NCBI RefSeq assembly: GCF_024868665.1
Contig: NC_079893.1
Span: 10,154,407 to 10,218,406 of the forward strand
Reading direction: 5' to 3'
From: Triplophysa rosa
Taxonomy: Eukaryota > Chordata > Actinopteri > Cypriniformes > Nemacheilidae
Length of the DNA stretch: 64,000 nucleotides
Shown: one piece after another, positions 59,802-64,000 of the stretch
Layout: the number at the start of each line of letters is the position of its first letter
How positions within the stretch are numbered: the first letter of the stretch is position 1
Position numbers and translations under genes: made by a program
Notes under the pieces: generated by a model
Told to the model about the DNA's origin: nothing
What the model saw: the letters and a program-made list of their open reading frames with translations, nothing else
Database searches by the model: none

Positions 59802-62800
59802 TCAGACCACAGACTGAGATTTTTCGGTGCGTCTCTCATCTTCAGAGTACCGTCGGTACTGTTCCCCCAGCAGCGGCTCCAGACTCTCAAGCGAGCGGTA
59901 TGAGCGTGCCCGGGCAGCACACCCAATGACTCCGCCCACCACCGCCACAATGAGCACCACGGCAACGATCGCTATGGTGATGATTTCTGAGATGGTGTAG
60001 GGCCGAGCTGTAGAGAGAGATAAGTGTATTAGGAAATTTGTGCCATTTGTATTTGCTTTGTAAGTAGTGCGTAAAAGTAACGTTAAATCAACATTTAAAT
60101 AAACATTTTGACTGCTCTGAATTATTCTAGACTATAGTGCTCATGTAGGCTTCTCACTTGGCCACTGAACCTCATAGGTGTAGCCCAGGTTATCTGGGGC
60201 AACGACAAACATTTCGGCATTTCTGACCGGCGGCCAAAAAGGAACCATGTTGAATTCTCTGTTGTGACCAATAGGAGCATTTTCCTCAGGATAGGCCACT
60301 GTTCCCGCTGTATGTAAAAAAAGCGCACTGGTTAGGATCACACTGTCTCTGCAACACGAAACTGGGTTTTTGGTTATGCATGTGTGTGTGGTTACCAGCG
60401 GTGTGCCTCTGAAGCCATTCATCAAAGATGGCATCAGTAAAAGTGTGAAGCAGAACAAAGATGGGGTCGTTTGGTGATAGGTGAGTCTGTCCACCTGTGC
60501 CGTTGAGAAACAAATGAGCCAGGTTGTGCAGACTCCTCACCACTGGGTCATAGTTACCCTGGGGAGCACTGTAACCTAGTGACACAACAGATCACTAATT
60601 AGGAGTCTTCTCAAATGTTCAGGAATTCCACAATGCTACAGAGTTCAATGCAGGCAAATTAAACAAATGTTGAAATGTGGATCTATTGCTTTAATAGACA
60701 TTTTCCACAAATAAGGTGCAAGAAGGGCTTGTTTTTAAATGGTAAATGAATAAAGATGCGTGAGAGTTCACCCAAAAAGAAAAATTCTGTCATCATTTAC
60801 TCACGCTCTTGTCATTTCAAACCTGTATGACTTTCTTTCTTCCGCAGAACACAAAATAAGATATTTTGAAGAATGTTGTTAACTGGCCCCCATTCACTTG
60901 CATTGGTTTTTCGTCCATACAATAGAAGTAAATGGGGGCCACTGCTGTTCGGTTACCGACTTTCTTGAAAATATCTTCTTTTGTGTTCCGTGGAAGAAAG
61001 AAAGTCATAAAAGTCGGTAATGAAAAGTAAATGATGTAAATGATGACAGAATTGTCATCTTTGGTGTTGTTAAGTATACTTGAAATGAGCTTGAAGTATA
61101 AAAACAGGTTTGAATGCAAAGGCTCTTGACGTGTATAAAACTAGTTACTTTTGTGTGATTTGTTCGGTTGAAATGAAAAAGTACACAAAATTTGTGGAAT
61201 GGCCGTGTGACGTGCAGTTGAGTTGATCTGTGACACCGTACCCTCGACAGTATTCCTAAAACTCTGAGAGGAAGTGGAGTAATATGGTGGCGTGTCAAAA
61301 GTGTTCAGTTCTAGGCAGTCGATGACATCCTGCGGTTCTGGTAATCTCTGAACCATAGGTCGAGCCACATTACCAGCAGGATTCCTTCTGATCGGACTTG
61401 TCTCTGTACCTGAAAACAGATCGGGCGGAGGAAGCTGAGAAACACGCACCAAATGTCTTGATCATATCCAGCTTTCTGAACGGATTTTGAGAAAAGCACA
61501 ATGCAAGATTATACCACACAGTGTTATCATCAGTCTCGACTGAGTCACTTGCAAAACACAATCACATGATGCTAATTGTTATGCCCATATACGGTTTTAT
61601 CTTTTCAGCTTTTGAATGCCTTGAAGGATTAGTTCAAACAGCATGTGAGCAGTCTTATGTCTCGGAATTCATGTGCGCGCGTGCGCGCTGTGCGCATGTG
61701 CGTGTCTCACTGTTGCAGATGGTCTCCAATGCCTCACACTCCCCCACATTCTCACAGATCTCCCACCAGGGAAAGGACACAAAATTAGACGTGTGTTCCT
61801 GCAGTATAATGTGTGTACGTGTTCGTGCATTGTAAGGGAAGGCGGTGCATGTGACTGCTATGTTGTGCGAATGTGTCTTACTGTTGCAGATGGTCCCAAA
61901 TGTTTCATACTCCTCCACACTCTCGCAGATGACTCTCCACTGAGAGAACACAGAGTTGGAACTGATGCCGTTTGTGTCAAAGCTGCTTCTGGCTCCCAGC
62001 AGGTCATCGGTACAGATATCACACTCGTTGCCTCCGATAGCAAAGTTCCAGTATGGAAGGGCAAACGACGGGTCGCCCAGCATGTCCTACACACACACAA
62101 TGCAAATCCCCAGCATGTACCATTAGCTGATCTTTCTTTCAAAGGGGGATTGCTGGTATTTCTCCTGCTACATCATGATTAATGGCTTTTTATGTAATTA
62201 CTGAAATGTTAAAGAAACAGCGCATCCCGTCATTCATCCTAATACTTTGTAATTATTTCCTCCCCTTTCTGTTTTATGACTTTCTTTCATAGAAGATTTT
62301 TTGGATTTGTTTGTGCTGGTTCGGAGTATATCTTGGGTTCTTTTTAATATAATGAGTGTGAATGAGGACTGCATGGGGGAAACCTGATTTGATTTAGGTT
62401 GGCGTGGGCTAAAAAGCGCTGGTATTTATATGAGTTTGTGGGCAGGAGAGGGCGGTCTGACAATAGCCTTTTATTTGAAAATGAGTTTACTTTTGATAAC
62501 AACATGCAACAAATTAGCCAATTTTTATTCGGAGACTAGGCAGGTAGTGTATTACAATGACAAAGCAAATCGTGGATATGCTATCGTCAAATGATTGGAA
62601 AGTGTTAGTGTTAAATTTTAGTGTTAAAAATGAAAATTCTATCTTGATCATTTACTCACCCTCAAGTTATTCCAATCCTGTGTAAATTGTGTTGTTCTGC
62701 TGAACACAAAGAAAGATATTTGGAAGAACGTTTGTAACCAAACAGTTCTGGGGCACTATTGACTATTAGGGAAAAAACTACTATGCTAGTCAATGGTGCC

Positions 62801-63793
62801 CCAGAACTGTTTAGTTTCCCACATTTTTCAAAATATATTCTTTTGTTTCAACAGAACCAAGAATTTTATACAGTTTTGGAACAATTTCAGGGTGAGTAAA
62901 AATGATGAGAGATTTTGTCATTTTTGGGTGAACTATCCCTTTAAGAAGTCACAATAAAGTTCTACACTTTTTTTCTTTCTAGGCTAAAAATGAAAATGTT
63001 GGATTATAGAAATAGGATCAAAGTAGATCGATCAGAAAATTTAAATGTAATAAGAACGTAGCACCATAAGATAGGCTATTGTAAACTAGTGATACATGTG
63101 ATTTGAGATGTGTGACAACCTGGCTGAAATTTCTTGTCACTGAAAACCTTGGTCCACCCTCTTGTAAGGGTTAAAGCAATCTAATTTATTTAAAATGATT
63201 CATTTAATTATGATTTCCTCAACAAATCAGTTTATTTATCTAAATGATTTGTTTACGAATCTTATGATCTGAGTCATGTACTCTTTGTAGCCCAATGGTC
63301 AGAATAGTGACTTAGTCTGTTTCTCACATGCAGCTATTATATGGCCTCAAAACATATGAAACTGAATCAGTAATCACTTTCATGATATTAAAAAAGTGGC
63401 CAAAATGTATTAAAAAAATTCACCCTGTGTGTTCTTCAAAAAGAAGAAATCTTATTCATTTGATTTGGGTCACCTGCATGTCTCTCTCCAGTTGCAGCAG
63501 GTGGTATCTATGCCAGGTGACGAATCCCGGCCCTTCGTGAGAGAAATCCACACCTCCGAAGCTCTGCTGACCTGGACCCATGTACGTCTTGCTGACCGAA
63601 TAGTAGTGGGTCCAGACGAAGTAATTGTAGATGGAGATGTTCTCAAACTGAACAGTTCCATTTGCGCTGAAAATCTCCTGATGCCGGCGAGGGCAGATGA
63701 CAATGTCAGGATGGACGGTTCTTTTTGCCTGGTCCAGGGCGTTCACAAAAGCTCTTGTTTCGTCTGCAGACATCTGCATTAGGTTACGCCGAA
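59802..63793 (-). CDS. tyrp1: tyrosinase-related protein 1, 5' end off window
   Basis: TYRP1 is a melanosome membrane glycoprotein of the type-3 copper family that acts in or stabilises eumelanin synthesis. Exons in order: 63474-63793, 61882-62086, 61242-61409, 60396-60575, 60158-60307, 59802-60007, joining in phase to 408 aa; signal peptide, Cys-rich region and first part of the enzyme domain are beyond the edge. Metal-site A histidines lie in [14 protein letters not shown] and [10 protein letters not shown], and site B in [13 protein letters not shown] and [33 protein letters not shown] is TYRP1-like. The tail has a membrane segment ([20 protein letters not shown]), an acidic-dileucine sorting signal (ESLEPLL) and the TYRP1-type end SQSVV, which separates it from DCT and TYR. 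Exon lengths 205 and 168 match TYRP1 as I remember it. Whether it is the a or b duplicate is not resolved. Confidence 0.95.
60765..61066. mobile_element. foldback MITE in a tyrp1 intron
   Basis: From gagttcacccaaaaagaaaa to atgacagaattgtcatcttt; the internal gcccccattcacttgcattg pairs with its inverse. Lies between the exons at 60396-60575 and 61242-61409. Confidence 0.78.
61711..61798 (-). pseudogene. degenerate partial duplicate of a tyrp1 exon
   Basis: On the minus strand this 88-bp block resembles the last ~75 bp of the exon at 61882-62086 and follows it in the next intron. Translations align: [20 protein letters not shown] against [20 protein letters not shown]. The copy keeps a donor (gtgaga after ctgcaaca) and is preceded by an acceptor-like ctgcag. 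In the phase left by the real exon it gives a stop after four codons, so inclusion would truncate the protein; a relic is more likely than a used exon. Confidence 0.7.
62620..62945. mobile_element. foldback MITE in a tyrp1 intron
   Basis: Starts near gttaaaaatgaaaattctat and ends tttttgggtgaactatccct; paired interiors cagttctggggcactattga / tcaatggtgccccagaactg. Confidence 0.82.
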
Positions 63794-64000
63794 CTAACAC
63801 AAGAGAAACACAGTGGTACACACATGATCATAACAATTTCTAATTCATAACAGAACCTATTAATTTCTCATTTACTAATTCCAAACTTTCTACAATAAAA
63901 TAACCATGTTAGTTTTGGTTTAATATAAACATATAATATTTGCCTATGATATTTGAACCTCAATGCATTTTGAGTAAAAAATTACTTTGACGTTATAAAA

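Noticed and set aside
61673..62182. 169-aa plus-strand open frame
   Set aside because: Antisense shadow of a tyrp1 exon and its duplicate; the minus strand has the conserved protein.

Overview
This is vertebrate nuclear DNA, almost certainly from a teleost of the carp/minnow family (Cyprinidae). The coding sequence is split into short exons with GT/AG junctions. The non-coding DNA is crowded with microsatellites and fish-type non-autonomous DNA transposons, above all about a dozen copies of a foldback repeat ending in TTAAAGGGATAGTTCACCC. No bacterial operons, CRISPR arrays or phage genes are present. Family assignments come from protein motifs and memory of family sequences; no search was run.

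Four protein genes can be reconstructed with consistent codon phase across all junctions. (1) clock, minus strand, cut by the left edge: a 5' UTR exon near 17.2-17.4 kb and ten coding exons from 16490 down to 285, giving about 316 N-terminal residues (bHLH, PAS-A, start of PAS-B). (2) lap3, plus strand, 18275-21811: 13 exons, 517 aa, complete cytosol leucine aminopeptidase. It is head-to-head with clock. (3) rbm47, plus strand, coding 47753-52959: 5 coding exons, 603 aa, three RRMs, long 3' UTR to about 56.88 kb, probably with non-coding first exons far upstream. (4) tyrp1, minus strand, 59802-63793 and cut by the right edge: six exons, the C-terminal 408 aa of a tyrosinase-related protein 1 melanosomal enzyme. 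It converges on rbm47.

Layout: 0-17 kb clock, whose 9.6-kb intron 4 is largely a stack of nested transposons; 17.4-18.3 kb shared clock/lap3 promoter region; 18-22 kb lap3; 22-47 kb gene-poor DNA with hAT elements, foldbacks, a tRNA-derived repeat, microsatellites, a near-perfect inverted repeat at 42.6-43.4 kb and three candidate upstream rbm47 exons; 47.7-56.9 kb rbm47; 59.8-63.8 kb tyrp1. The genes do not form a pathway: circadian transcription factor, peptidase, RNA-binding/editing cofactor and pigment enzyme. From memory, CLOCK, LAP3 and RBM47 all lie on human chromosome 4, so part of the linkage may be ancestral.

I found no convincing new multi-gene system. The points most worth checking are the nested transposon stack inside clock (with a truncated L1 bounded by a perfect 15-bp duplication), several hAT elements with readable 8-bp target duplications, a degenerate partial duplicate of a tyrp1 exon that keeps splice-like borders, the 42.6-43.4 kb hairpin, and CRE/E-box motifs between clock and lap3.
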